A stretch of 64,000 nucleotides of DNA from Microterricola gilva. Its GTDB lineage: Bacteria; Actinomycetota; Actinomycetes; Actinomycetales; Microbacteriaceae. How positions within the stretch are numbered: position 1 is the first letter of the stretch; each line of letters begins with the position of its first letter. Positions 50,439 through 59,367 of this stretch are shown in pieces. The position numbers were made by a program, and so were the translations under genes. The DNA lies in the NCBI RefSeq assembly GCF_004217495.1, contig NZ_SHLC01000001.1, forward strand, positions 3,286,001 through 3,350,000, in the 5' to 3' direction. Below the pieces are notes generated by a model. That model was not told where the DNA came from, ran no database searches, and saw nothing but the letters and a program-made list of their open reading frames with translations.

Positions 50439-50477
50439 ACGATGGCGCCCCACCCTTCCCGGGTGGGGCGCCATCGT
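50439..50477. terminator. Bidirectional terminator
   Basis: Perfect 17-bp stem (50439-50455 with 50461-50477), 5-nt loop, between the convergent surface-protein and amidase-domain genes. Confidence 0.9.
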
Positions 50478-50517
50478 GCGTTGTGCGCTGTGCTGTGCGT
50501 CTGCGAGCGGCGCTGGG

Positions 50518-51786
50518 CTAGCTGAGGCCCCAGTAGGAGACGGAGCCGCCGCCCGCGATCGCCACGTCGACGTCCCAGTAGTCGGAGTCCTTGCTGTGCC
50601 CAGCGACGTAGACCTTGACGCCGGATTCGGTTTTGTCGATGCGTGTGATGGTGGCCGTGTGGTCGCGATCACCGGAGTTGTCCCAGTCGAACTGTGCGAT
50701 GTCGCCGACCTTGAGAGAGGCCCGCTGGTCGTCGCCGATGGCAACGCCGCGCTCGGGGTGCGCGGCCATGTAGTCGCGGAACGCCGTCGAACTGACCCAG
50801 GCTGCCGAGCCACCGCCGGCCTCGCTGTAGCCCCACTCCGCGTCCATCTGCCAGCCGCGGGCGATGAGCCCCTGACTGGTGAAGTTGGCGCAGTCATTGC
50901 CGTAGATCGCCATGTATGCGGGGTTGTAGTCGGCCCAGTGCTGCAGCAGGTAGTCGGTCTGAGCGGTGACGCGGGGGTCAGGCAGGTACTCGAAGCTCAG
51001 CATCGCCGGGGCGGCCTGGCTGGCGGATGCCGAAGCGGCGGCATCCGCGGCAGCAGCGGCCTTGGCAGCCTCCGCGGCGGCGGCGGCAGCCGGTGTCAGG
51101 ACGAGGGCCCGCAGCATCTCGCTGCCGCGCTCGGGCGCCGGCGGCGCGAGCACGCCGTGCAGGCCGGGCACGGCGGCGTCGCCGGAGGCGGCGTTCGCGG
51201 TGGCGCCGGCAGCGGCAGCTTCGCTTGCACTGTCGGCCGCGGCAGCGCCACCGTCGGCCGGCAGGGCCGCGGTGCCGGCGGCGCTCGCGCTCGTCTCGGC
51301 CGCCGGCAGTTCGGTGGCGACGGAGACCGCCGCACCGGTCACGTCGAAGAGCTCGACGGGCACGGTTCCCGTGCTGAGGTCGGCGGCGACCGGCACCTGG
51401 TAACTGAGGGTGGTCGGGGTCGCCTCGACGACGGCGGCCGGCACTCCGCCGACCTGCACCGCGCTCACCTGCGTGAGCTCCTCGCCGGTGAGGGTCACGA
51501 CGGTTCCACCGGTGACGGGGCCGGAGGCGACGGCGGGTTCGGCGAGCGCGACGGCCTGCTTCACCGCCGCCGGAGCCGACGTGATGGTGGCGGCGGAACG
51601 ACTGGACGAGGCTGCCGAGTCGAGCGCGGCGGCATCCGCGGAGTTCGCGGAATCGGCGCCGATCGGCTGGGCTCCGATGGTCAGTACGAGGAAGGAGCAG
51701 ACGGCGATCGCAATGCCGGCCGCGCCGCCCGCGACAGCGGAGCGCTGGCCGGAGAAGGTGTGGGGTGAGGGTAAGCGGTGACGCAT
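50518..51786 (-). CDS. Secreted protein with IPT/TIG-like domain and amidase domain
   Basis: 422 residues from ATG 51786 (TTG 51807 possible). Signal segment AGGAAGIAIAVCSFLVLTIG; Ala/Ser-rich stretch; an IPT/TIG-like beta domain (TGGTVVTLTGEELTQVSAVQ ... LSYQVPVAADLSTGTVPVEL); a long Ala-rich linker; C-terminal amidase domain with GNDCANFTSQGLIARGWQMD and IAQFDWDNSGDRDHTATITR, about 60% alike to the protein at 47143. It would remodel peptidoglycan. The two paralogues flank the surface-protein gene. Confidence 0.86.
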   Translation of the reverse strand: MRHRLPSPHTFSGQRSAVAGGAAGIAIAVCSFLVLTIGAQPIGADSANSADAAALDSAASSSRSAATITSAPAAVKQAVALAEPAVASGPVTGGTVVTLTGEELTQVSAVQVGGVPAAVVEATPTTLSYQVPVAADLSTGTVPVELFDVTGAAVSVATELPAAETSASAAGTAALPADGGAAAADSASEAAAAGATANAASGDAAVPGLHGVLAPPAPERGSEMLRALVLTPAAAAAAEAAKAAAAADAAASASASQAAPAMLSFEYLPDPRVTAQTDYLLQHWADYNPAYMAIYGNDCANFTSQGLIARGWQMDAEWGYSEAGGGSAAWVSSTAFRDYMAAHPERGVAIGDDQRASLKVGDIAQFDWDNSGDRDHTATITRIDKTESGVKVYVAGHSKDSDYWDVDVAIAGGGSVSYWGLS

Positions 51787-51926
51787 AAATCGTTTCTGAT
51801 CAGCCAAAGTGGACTATCGACCAGAACAAGCCCAGATGTCAGAGCACTGGGGAAAGGCTGCGCAAACCATGAGAAAAGCACAGTTTTGACCCCCGAAGGG
51901 GGGAGTAGATCGATCTGTCTGAGGGG

Positions 51927-53222
51927 TCAGCGCGCCCGCTGAGCCCGCACTCCCAGCACGACCAGCGGCACCAGGACGAGCAGGGCGAGGGCATTCAGCG
52001 CCGGGAATCCGCCCCAGGCCAGGATGACGCCGGCCACCGCCGCCGACGCCGCGGCCGCGAGGTTCATCGCGGCATCCGTCGCGCCCTGCAACGGCACGCG
52101 CACCGCGGGCTCGACGGATTCGGTGAGCTGCGCTGAGCCACCGATCATCCCTGCCGACCAGCCGAGGCCGAGCAGGCCAAGCGCGATCGGGACGGCGATC
52201 ATGTTGTCGGATGGCACCGTGATGCCGATGACGGCGGCGGCCGTGAAGATCACGACCGCGAGTGCGATCACCCGGCCGGAGCCCCAGCGGTCGGCGAGCC
52301 ACCCCATCAGCGGGCTGGCGCCGTACATGCCGAGGATGTGGATGCTGATCACGAGCGCCTGCAGGCTGAGCGAGAGGCCGTGCTCGTGCATGGTGACCGG
52401 TGTCATCACCATCACGCCAACCATCACCGTATGTGAGCAGATGATCGCGACGACGCCGACAGTCGCACGGGGAGAGCGCAGTGCGATGCGGAGCGCCTCG
52501 ACGGTGCGCACGCGCGTGGCGACCCCGGCGTCACCGGCGTCATCGGCCGCGAGACGGCCGGCCGGTGGGGTGCGCAGCAGTGCGGCGGCCAGCAGGGCGG
52601 ATGCCGCGAAGGCCAGCGCCGAGAACACGAATGGCCCGGCGAGGGGCTCGAAGCCCAGAGAAGAACCCAGTTCGGCACCCAGCGTGGAGAGGTTCGGGCC
52701 GGCGACGGAGCCGAGGGTCGTGGCCCAGAGCACGAGCGACATGGACCGGGCCTCGTAGCCGGGAGACGCGACCTCGGTGGCGGCGAAGCGCGCCTGCAGC
52801 CCGGCTGCGCTGGCGGCGCCGAAGGCGCCGAGGCCGAGGAACAACAGCGGCAGCACGCCGGTGATCGCCGCCATCAGCACAAGCCCCGCGCCGAGGAAGG
52901 CCAAGGCGTAGCCGCTGGCCAGCGCCCAGTGGCGGCCGACCGAGACGGCGAGTCTGGCCATCGGGATGGCGACCAGCCCCGCGCCCAGAACGCTCGAGGT
53001 CTGAGCGAGCCCGGCGAGAGTGACGGTTCCGGTGAGCTCGCGGGCGAGGATGCCGCCGACCGCGATGCCGGAGGCCACTCCGACACCGGCGAGCAGCTGG
53101 TTCACGATCAGGATCGTGAGCGGCATCCAGCTGTGGTGCCGGCTGAGCCGCCTCGCGCCCGCGGTCACCAGGGGCGCGACGTCGGCGCGCCCGCCCTGCC
53201 CAGCACCCGTGTCAGCAGCCAT
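51927..53222 (-). CDS. MFS transporter (12 TM)
   Basis: 431 residues from ATG 53222 with GAGG upstream. About 12 hydrophobic helices: ILIVNQLLAGVGVASGIAVG, MARLAVSVGRHWALASGYAL, the central loop RLAADDAGDAGVATRVRTVE, then MGWLADRWGSGRVIALAVVI with motif A in the second half. Probably an exporter of small molecules; substrate unknown. No regulator is adjacent. Confidence 0.88.
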   Translation of the reverse strand: MAADTGAGQGGRADVAPLVTAGARRLSRHHSWMPLTILIVNQLLAGVGVASGIAVGGILARELTGTVTLAGLAQTSSVLGAGLVAIPMARLAVSVGRHWALASGYALAFLGAGLVLMAAITGVLPLLFLGLGAFGAASAAGLQARFAATEVASPGYEARSMSLVLWATTLGSVAGPNLSTLGAELGSSLGFEPLAGPFVFSALAFAASALLAAALLRTPPAGRLAADDAGDAGVATRVRTVEALRIALRSPRATVGVVAIICSHTVMVGVMVMTPVTMHEHGLSLSLQALVISIHILGMYGASPLMGWLADRWGSGRVIALAVVIFTAAAVIGITVPSDNMIAVPIALGLLGLGWSAGMIGGSAQLTESVEPAVRVPLQGATDAAMNLAAAASAAVAGVILAWGGFPALNALALLVLVPLVVLGVRAQRAR

Positions 53223-53326
53223 CACGTTCCTCGTCGATCGCGCGGAGCCCGCGTGCGCCCGCGCGATCCAGTCTGCTGCATCGCGCGCGCCGACCCAAGC
53301 GGTCCTGGCGTCGCCGGGGAGGACGA

Positions 53327-54151
53327 CTACGGGTAGGCGGGAGCGGCCGGGAGGCCGAAGAACTCCTCAAGCGTCGTGATGCCCGTGTTGTGCATCTCGG
53401 TGGCGAGATCGACGCCGATGTAGCGGAAGTGCCACGGCTCGAAGTCGTAGCCGGTGATCGCGGTCTTGTCGGCCGGGTAGCGCAGCAGGTAGCCGAAGCG
53501 CCAGGCGTTGTCGCGCAGCCAGGCGCCCTCTGCGGTGTCGGTGAAACAGGTGCGGAGCGAGCAGTTGCCCGACGCCGCACCGATGTCCATGGTGAGGCCG
53601 GTCTGGTGCTCGCTGTAGCCGGGGCGCGCGGTGAGGTTGTCGTCGCCGGCGTAGAGGTCGACCTGGGTGGAGTAGCTGCGGTAGGCACTGTTGGAGGCCA
53701 GCGACAGACCGGCCTCGGCGGATGCCGCCTGGAACAGTGCGACAACGGCGTCGGACGCCTCCGCGCGCATCAGCGGCGTCCACGTGTGAGCAACGGGGAC
53801 CTCGACGAGGTCGGCCGGCGCGTAGTCGGCCGGATTCAGCGGGCGCAGCTTGTTGACGACGAGCCAGATGCTGTTCGGGTCGTCGATCGAGCGTGCGGAC
53901 TTGTCGAAGCTCGGCACGACCGTCGGTTCGGCCGGCACCTCCGGCGTCGGGCGAGTCTCCTCCGGGGTCGGTGTCGCGCTGGGGCTCGTGGTGACGGATG
54001 CCGTCGGCTTCGCCTCGTCGGTTCCGGCCGAGCTGGCCGCTCCGATCGCGATCGCTGCGATGACGACGACCACGATTCCCGCGGCGGCTGCGATGGTTCG
54101 CCGCTGCCGCACACGGCGCGACGGCCGGGCAGATCGGCGGGGAGTTGACAC
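53327..54151 (-). CDS. D-alanyl-D-alanine carboxypeptidase, VanY family
   Basis: 274 residues from GTG 54151, placed 6 nt after TACGCT. Basic N-terminus, membrane anchor TIAAAAGIVVVVIAAIAIGA, Pro/Thr linker, then the zinc peptidase: SAYRSYSTQVDLYAG, ligands in SEHQTGLTMDIG (H and D), and EPWHFRYIG with catalytic Glu and His. It trims the last D-Ala from wall stem peptides outside the membrane. Confidence 0.9.
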   Translation of the reverse strand: MSTPRRSARPSRRVRQRRTIAAAAGIVVVVIAAIAIGAASSAGTDEAKPTASVTTSPSATPTPEETRPTPEVPAEPTVVPSFDKSARSIDDPNSIWLVVNKLRPLNPADYAPADLVEVPVAHTWTPLMRAEASDAVVALFQAASAEAGLSLASNSAYRSYSTQVDLYAGDDNLTARPGYSEHQTGLTMDIGAASGNCSLRTCFTDTAEGAWLRDNAWRFGYLLRYPADKTAITGYDFEPWHFRYIGVDLATEMHNTGITTLEEFFGLPAAPAYP

Positions 54152-54296
54152 GTTCACAGCGTAACGCGTCGTGCTGAGAGCTCGCGTCGAGCCGACGGAG
54201 GGCGGGGCGGGAGGCGGGAGCGAGGCGGGAGGCGTGGAGCCCGGGCGATTCCGCGAGCGATCCCGCAGTCGAATCCACGAGCGATCACACACTCGT

Positions 54297-54388
54297 GAGA
54301 GCGCTCTCTTGACAACCGCCCGATCGTGTCCCTATCATCGGTACACGCTCATGAGAGCGCTCTCACGCCATCGCGAGAGAGCGCTCTC
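54297..54388 (+). promoter_or_regulatory. Promoter with three CebR/LacI-type operators
   Basis: TTGACA (54309-54314), 18 nt, TATCAT (54333-54338): a strong sigma-70-type promoter. GAGAGCGCTCTC occurs three times: 54297-54308 (touching the -35), 54353-54364 (just past the start site, part of TGAGAGCGCTCTCA) and 54377-54388. The boxes differ from the Streptomyces CebR box TGGGAGCGCTCCCA at one symmetric position. The region 54152-54296 holds no gene. Confidence 0.88.
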
Positions 54389-54438
54389 TGCGCGTCCTGG
54401 CACTGCAGAATCCCACCCACGCACACAAAGGAGTGACC

Positions 54439-55755
54439 GTGAAACTCTCACGACGCACAACAATCGCCGCGGCCGTCGCCGGCGCGGCATCCATCGCCCT
54501 ACTCGCAAGCGGCTGCTCGGCCGGGGCCGGCGGATCCACCGAATCCGGTGACGAGAAGGTCGAACTGACCATCACGACCTTCGGAACGTTCGGCTACGAC
54601 GAGCTCTACAAGCAGTACGAGTCCGAGAACCCGAACGTGACCATCACGGCCACGAACATCGACACCGGCGGAAACGCCCGCACGGACACCTTCACCAAGA
54701 TCGCCGCCGGTTCCGGCCTCTCCGACATCGTCGCCCTCGAGGAGGGCTGGCTCGGCTCCGTGATGGAGGTCTCCGACCAGTTCGTCGACCTGCGTGACTA
54801 CGGCGTCGACGACCGCAAGGCCGACTGGGTGGACTGGAAGTTCGCCCAGAGCACCGACGCCGACGGCCGCGTGATCGGCTACGGCACCGACGTCGGACCC
54901 GTCGGCCTCTGCTACAACGGAAAGCTGTTCGAGGCTGCTGGCCTGCCGAGCGACCGCACCGAGGTTGCAACGCTGTTCGGCGGCGCCGACGCCACCTGGG
55001 ACAAGTACTTCGAGGTCGGCAACCAGTACAAGGCCGCGACCGGCAAGGCCTGGTACGACCAGTCCGGCTTCGTCTGGAACTCGATGGTCAACCAGCTGCC
55101 AGAGGGCTACTACACGGCCGACGGCGAGCTGAACGTCGAGGGCAACACCGCGCTCCAGGAGCGCTGGGGCCAGCTTGCAGGCGCCGCAGCTGACGGCCTC
55201 TCGGCCGCGCAGGCACAGTGGGACTGGAACGGCGGCAAGTCGTTCACCGACGGCACCTTCGCCACCTTCGTCTGCCCCGGCTGGATGCTCGGTGTCGTGC
55301 AGGGCAACACCGAGGCCGGAGGCGGCGACGCCACAACCGGCTGGGACTTCGCCGACGTCTTCCCCGGCGGCGCGGTCAACTGGGGCGGCGCGTTCCTGGC
55401 CGTCCCCGAGACGTCCGAGCACAAGGAGGAGGCGGCCAAGCTCGCATCCTGGCTGACCGAGGCCGAGCAGCAGCTCGGACAGTTCGCCGCAGCCGGTACG
55501 TTCCCGAGCACCGTCGCGGCCCAGGAGGAACTGGCCGCAAGCGGTGAGCAGAACGCCTTCTTCAACGACGCTCCGGTCGGCGCCATCCTCGCCGGTCGCT
55601 CTGAGGGTGTCGTCGCCCAGTTCAAGGGACCGGACGACTCCGTCATCCAGGAGAACGTCTTCGGCCCGGTCACGCAGAAGCTCGACAGCGGCGAAGCCGA
55701 CGCGCAGAGCGGCTGGGACGAGGCGATCAGCTTGCTGAACGAGCTCGTCGAGTAG
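54439..55755 (+). CDS. Sugar ABC transporter substrate-binding lipoprotein (CebE-like)
   Basis: 438 residues from GTG 54439, 5 nt after GGAG; GTG 54433 overlaps that site. Signal with lipobox ALLASGC. Family 1 solute-binding pattern: LTITTFGTFGYDELYKQYES, DTFTKIAAGSGLSDIVALEE, GTDVGPVGLCYNGKLFEAAG and WGGAFLAVPETSEHKEEAAK. Binds an oligosaccharide, probably cellobiose given the GH1 enzyme and CebR-type boxes. First gene of the operon. Confidence 0.93.
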   Translation: MKLSRRTTIAAAVAGAASIALLASGCSAGAGGSTESGDEKVELTITTFGTFGYDELYKQYESENPNVTITATNIDTGGNARTDTFTKIAAGSGLSDIVALEEGWLGSVMEVSDQFVDLRDYGVDDRKADWVDWKFAQSTDADGRVIGYGTDVGPVGLCYNGKLFEAAGLPSDRTEVATLFGGADATWDKYFEVGNQYKAATGKAWYDQSGFVWNSMVNQLPEGYYTADGELNVEGNTALQERWGQLAGAAADGLSAAQAQWDWNGGKSFTDGTFATFVCPGWMLGVVQGNTEAGGGDATTGWDFADVFPGGAVNWGGAFLAVPETSEHKEEAAKLASWLTEAEQQLGQFAAAGTFPSTVAAQEELAASGEQNAFFNDAPVGAILAGRSEGVVAQFKGPDDSVIQENVFGPVTQKLDSGEADAQSGWDEAISLLNELVE

Positions 55756-55852
55756 TCGGCGACACCAGCGCACCACAACCGGGGTCCCCGATGAGCACCT
55801 TCTCGGGGACCCCTCCCATTACCAGCACTCCCGCACCGGAATCGGACACACG

Positions 55853-56950
55853 ATGACCTCAACACTCCATCGGCCACCAGCCGATCTCGACAGCCACGAG
55901 GCGGAACAACCGCCGGCGCGGAAGAGTCTGCGCCAGCGCTTCAGCCGGCTCGACAACCACGCATCTCCCTACCTCTACATCTCGCCGTTCTTCCTGCTGT
56001 TCGGGCTCGTCGGTCTCTTCCCGCTGCTCTACACGCTCGTCGTCTCGCTGCACGACTGGGACCTGCTGCAGGGCCAGGGCGACTTCGTCGGCCTCGCGAA
56101 CTTCGGCGAGGTGCTCACCGACCGCTTCTTCTGGAACTCGATCTTCAACACGGTGAGCATCTTCCTGCTCTCCGCGATCCCGCAGATCTTTATCGCCCTC
56201 GTCCTGGCAGCCATCCTCGACCAGAACCTCCGCGCCAAGACGTTCTGGCGCATGAGCGTGCTGCTGCCCTACGTCGTCACCCCCGTCGCTGTCGCCCTCA
56301 TCTTTTCGAGCATCTTCAACGAACAGTCCGGCCTCGCGAACAACCTGCTTGGCCTCGTCGGCATCGACCCGATCGCGTGGAAGCATGACGTCTTCGCCAG
56401 CCACTTCGCCATCGCCACGATGGTCAACTGGCGCTGGACCGGCTACAACGCCCTCATCCTGCTCGCGGCCATGCAGGCCGTGCCGCGCGACATCTACGAG
56501 TCGGCCGCGATCGACGGTGCCGGCGCCGTGCGCCGCTTCTTCTCACTGACGATCCCCAGCATCCGCCCCACCCTCGTCTTCGTCGTGATCACCGCGACGA
56601 TCGGTGGCCTGCAGATCTTCACGGAGCCGAAGCTCTTCGACGCGTCATCCGCCGGCGGCATCGGCGGCGCCGACCGCCAGTTCCAGACCACCGTGCTCTA
56701 CCTCTGGGAGATGGCCTTCTTCCGCCAGAACCTCGGCGAGGCATCGGCCATCGCCTGGCTGCTGTTCCTGCTCATCGTGATCATCGGCCTGCTCAACTTC
56801 CTGCTCTCGCGGCGCATCGCCAGCGGCGAGCAGAAGGTCGCCGACCGGCGCACCCGCAAGGCGCTGCAACGACAGACGGCGGATGCCGCATCCGCCCGCG
56901 CCACCGGCACTGCAACGCACGGCGACGACCACCAAGGAGACCGCGCATGA
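55853..56950 (+). CDS. Sugar ABC transporter permease (CebF-like)
   Basis: 365 residues with six membrane helices: SPYLYISPFFLLFGLVGLFP (first), and the cytoplasmic EAA loop YESAAIDGAGAVRRFFSLTI that docks the ATPase. MalF-type. The long C-terminal tail is hydrophilic. It is 97 nt after the binding protein and overlaps the next gene by ATGA. No ATPase gene is near; a shared MsiK-type ATPase elsewhere is likely. Confidence 0.93.
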   Translation: MTSTLHRPPADLDSHEAEQPPARKSLRQRFSRLDNHASPYLYISPFFLLFGLVGLFPLLYTLVVSLHDWDLLQGQGDFVGLANFGEVLTDRFFWNSIFNTVSIFLLSAIPQIFIALVLAAILDQNLRAKTFWRMSVLLPYVVTPVAVALIFSSIFNEQSGLANNLLGLVGIDPIAWKHDVFASHFAIATMVNWRWTGYNALILLAAMQAVPRDIYESAAIDGAGAVRRFFSLTIPSIRPTLVFVVITATIGGLQIFTEPKLFDASSAGGIGGADRQFQTTVLYLWEMAFFRQNLGEASAIAWLLFLLIVIIGLLNFLLSRRIASGEQKVADRRTRKALQRQTADAASARATGTATHGDDHQGDRA

Positions 56951-57849
56951 GCGCCACCCTGCAGCGGGCAACGCCCGAGGCGAGCCCCCGCCCGTACCAG
57001 CCCCGCCGCCGCAAGCTGCGCTTCGGCGCCGGCGCGGGCAACCGCCCCGGCTTCCTCCTCTACGGCCTGCTCGGCGCATTCGTGCTCGCCACCGCCTACC
57101 CGCTCTGGTGGTCGTTCGTCGTCGGCAGCGGAACCAACGCGACCCGCGGCGAGACGCTGCCGATGCTGCCTGGCGGCAACTTCCTCAGCAACGCGGCGAT
57201 CGTGCTGGACGCGATCCCCTTCTGGAAGGCACTCGGCAACAGCCTGATCGTCTCGTGCGTCATCACCCTCTCGGTCGTGACCTTCTCGACGCTCGCCGGC
57301 TACGCCTTCGCCAAGCTCCGCTTCCGCGGCCGCGACGGCCTCATGGTGTTCGTCATCGCCACCATGGCGATCCCCACCCAGCTCGGCATCATCCCGTTGT
57401 TCATGGTGATGCGCCAGCTCGGCTGGACGGGCGAGCTCGGCGCCGTGATCGTGCCGATGCTTGTCACGGCCTTCGGTGTCTTCTTCATGCGGCAGTACCT
57501 CGTCGACGTCATCCCGGACGAGCTGATCGAGGCCGCCAGGGTCGACGGCGCCGGCCAGTTCCGCACCTTCCTCACCGTCGCCGTTCCCGCGGCCAGACCG
57601 GCCATGGCGATCCTCGGCCTGTTCACCTTCATGATGGCCTGGACCGACTACCTGTGGCCGCTGATCGTGCTGAACCCGGGCAACCCGACGCTGCAGACGG
57701 CGCTCGGCCAGCTGCAGTCCGGCTACTACATCGACTACTCGATCGTGCTGACCGGCGCGGTCATGGCGACCATCCCGCTGCTCATCCTCTTCGTGGTGGC
57801 CGGCAAACAACTCATCTCAGGAATCATGCAAGGAGCGGTGAAGGGCTGA
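56947..57849 (+). CDS. Sugar ABC transporter permease (CebG-like)
   Basis: 300 residues, MalG-type with six helices: GFLLYGLLGAFVLATAYPLW, NSLIVSCVITLSVVTFSTLA, EAA loop LIEAARVDGAGQFRTFLTVA, C-terminal LISGIMQGAVKG (typical end of MalG-like permeases). ATGA overlap upstream and TGATG overlap downstream show translational coupling through the operon. Confidence 0.94.
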   Translation: MSATLQRATPEASPRPYQPRRRKLRFGAGAGNRPGFLLYGLLGAFVLATAYPLWWSFVVGSGTNATRGETLPMLPGGNFLSNAAIVLDAIPFWKALGNSLIVSCVITLSVVTFSTLAGYAFAKLRFRGRDGLMVFVIATMAIPTQLGIIPLFMVMRQLGWTGELGAVIVPMLVTAFGVFFMRQYLVDVIPDELIEAARVDGAGQFRTFLTVAVPAARPAMAILGLFTFMMAWTDYLWPLIVLNPGNPTLQTALGQLQSGYYIDYSIVLTGAVMATIPLLILFVVAGKQLISGIMQGAVKG

Positions 57850-59324
57850 TGACGAATCACTTTCCCCCGACATTCATCTGGGGCTCGGCGACCGCCGCTG
57901 CCCAAATCGAGGGTGCGGCGCACCTGGGCGGCAAGGAGGACTCCATCTGGGATGCCTTCTCGCGCATTCCCGGTGCCGTCGCCAACGGCGAGACGCCGGA
58001 GCTCGCAGTTGACCACTACCACCGCGTGCCGGAAGACGTTGCGATCATGCAGCGCCTCGGCCTCGACTCCTATCGTTTCTCCACGAGCTGGGCGCGCGTC
58101 GTGCCTGGCGGGCGGGCCGTGAACCAGCAGGGGCTCGACTTCTACTCGCGGCTCGTCGACGAGCTGCAGGATGCCGGCATCCTGCCGTGGCTCACCCTCT
58201 ACCACTGGGATCTGCCGCAGGCCATCGAGGAACAGGGCGGCTGGGCCGCGCGCGACACGGCCTCCCGCTTCGCCGACTACGCCGAGGCCGTCTACGGCGC
58301 GCTCGGCGACCGGGTCATGCACTGGACGACCTTCAACGAGCCGTTCTGCTCGTCGATCCTCGGCTACGGTGCGGGCGTGCACGCGCCGGGGCGGCAGGAC
58401 CCGGCGGCAACGGTCGCGGCCATCCACCACCAGCACCTCGCCCACGGTCTCGCCGTGAACCGCCTGCGCGAGCTCTCGGCGACACGTGCAGAGCCGCTGC
58501 AGATCGGCATCACGCTGAACCTCAGCAACGCGATTCCGCTCGATCCAACCGACCCCGTCGATCTCGACGCGGCCCGCCGCTTCGACCTGCTGCAGAACCG
58601 CATCTTCCTCGAACCGATCGTCACGGGCAGCTACCCGGACGATGCCTTCAGCGATCTGGAGCAGTTCGGCATCCGCGACGTCGTCAAGCAGGGTGACCTC
58701 GAGGTGATCGCCACTCCGATCGACTTCCTCGGCGTGAACCACTACCACGACGACCAGGTCAGCGGGCACCCGGACTCCACGGGCAGCGACGGCCACTCCG
58801 GCGCGACCGACCGCGCCATCAGCTCGCCGTGGATCGGCTCCGAGCACATCACCTTCCCGAGCCGCGGCCTGCCGCGCACGGCGATGGACTGGGAGGTGAA
58901 CCCCGCCGGGCTCACCACGCTGCTGCTCCGGCTCGGCCGCGAGTACCCCGGCATCCCGCCGCTCTACGTCACCGAGAACGGTGCGGCATACGACGACGTC
59001 GTTGCGGATGACGGTGCCGTGCACGATCGGGAGCGCACCGCCTTCGTGCAGGCCCACGTCGACGCCATCGCCGACGCGATCGCCGGCGGTGCCGATGTGC
59101 GCGGCTACTTCGTCTGGTCGCTGCTCGACAACTTCGAGTGGTCGTGGGGCTACGACAAGCGTTTCGGCATCGTGCGGGTGGACTACGACAGCCAGGAGCG
59201 CACGATCAAGGACAGCGGACTCGCCTACAGCGAGATCATCAGGAGGGCGAAGGCGGATGCCGCCGATCGCGTTGCCGGATCGCTCGCCGGATCCGCTTCT
59301 GCTCCTACCGAACGCGTCGGCTGA
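57849..59324 (+). CDS. GH1 beta-glucosidase
   Basis: 491 residues, full GH1 length. FIWGSATAAAQIEGAAHLGG opens the barrel; acid/base Glu in TTFNEPF (TFNEP), nucleophile in YVTENGA. FVWSLLDNFEWSWGYDKRFG is the C-terminal active-site strand. No signal peptide, so it splits imported cellobiose or other beta-glucosides in the cytoplasm. Coupled to the permease gene. Confidence 0.96.
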   Translation: MTNHFPPTFIWGSATAAAQIEGAAHLGGKEDSIWDAFSRIPGAVANGETPELAVDHYHRVPEDVAIMQRLGLDSYRFSTSWARVVPGGRAVNQQGLDFYSRLVDELQDAGILPWLTLYHWDLPQAIEEQGGWAARDTASRFADYAEAVYGALGDRVMHWTTFNEPFCSSILGYGAGVHAPGRQDPAATVAAIHHQHLAHGLAVNRLRELSATRAEPLQIGITLNLSNAIPLDPTDPVDLDAARRFDLLQNRIFLEPIVTGSYPDDAFSDLEQFGIRDVVKQGDLEVIATPIDFLGVNHYHDDQVSGHPDSTGSDGHSGATDRAISSPWIGSEHITFPSRGLPRTAMDWEVNPAGLTTLLLRLGREYPGIPPLYVTENGAAYDDVVADDGAVHDRERTAFVQAHVDAIADAIAGGADVRGYFVWSLLDNFEWSWGYDKRFGIVRVDYDSQERTIKDSGLAYSEIIRRAKADAADRVAGSLAGSASAPTERVG

Positions 59325-59367
59325 GGCGCACTAGGGTGGATTCCACAGACCACCGCGGGAGGCAGTG

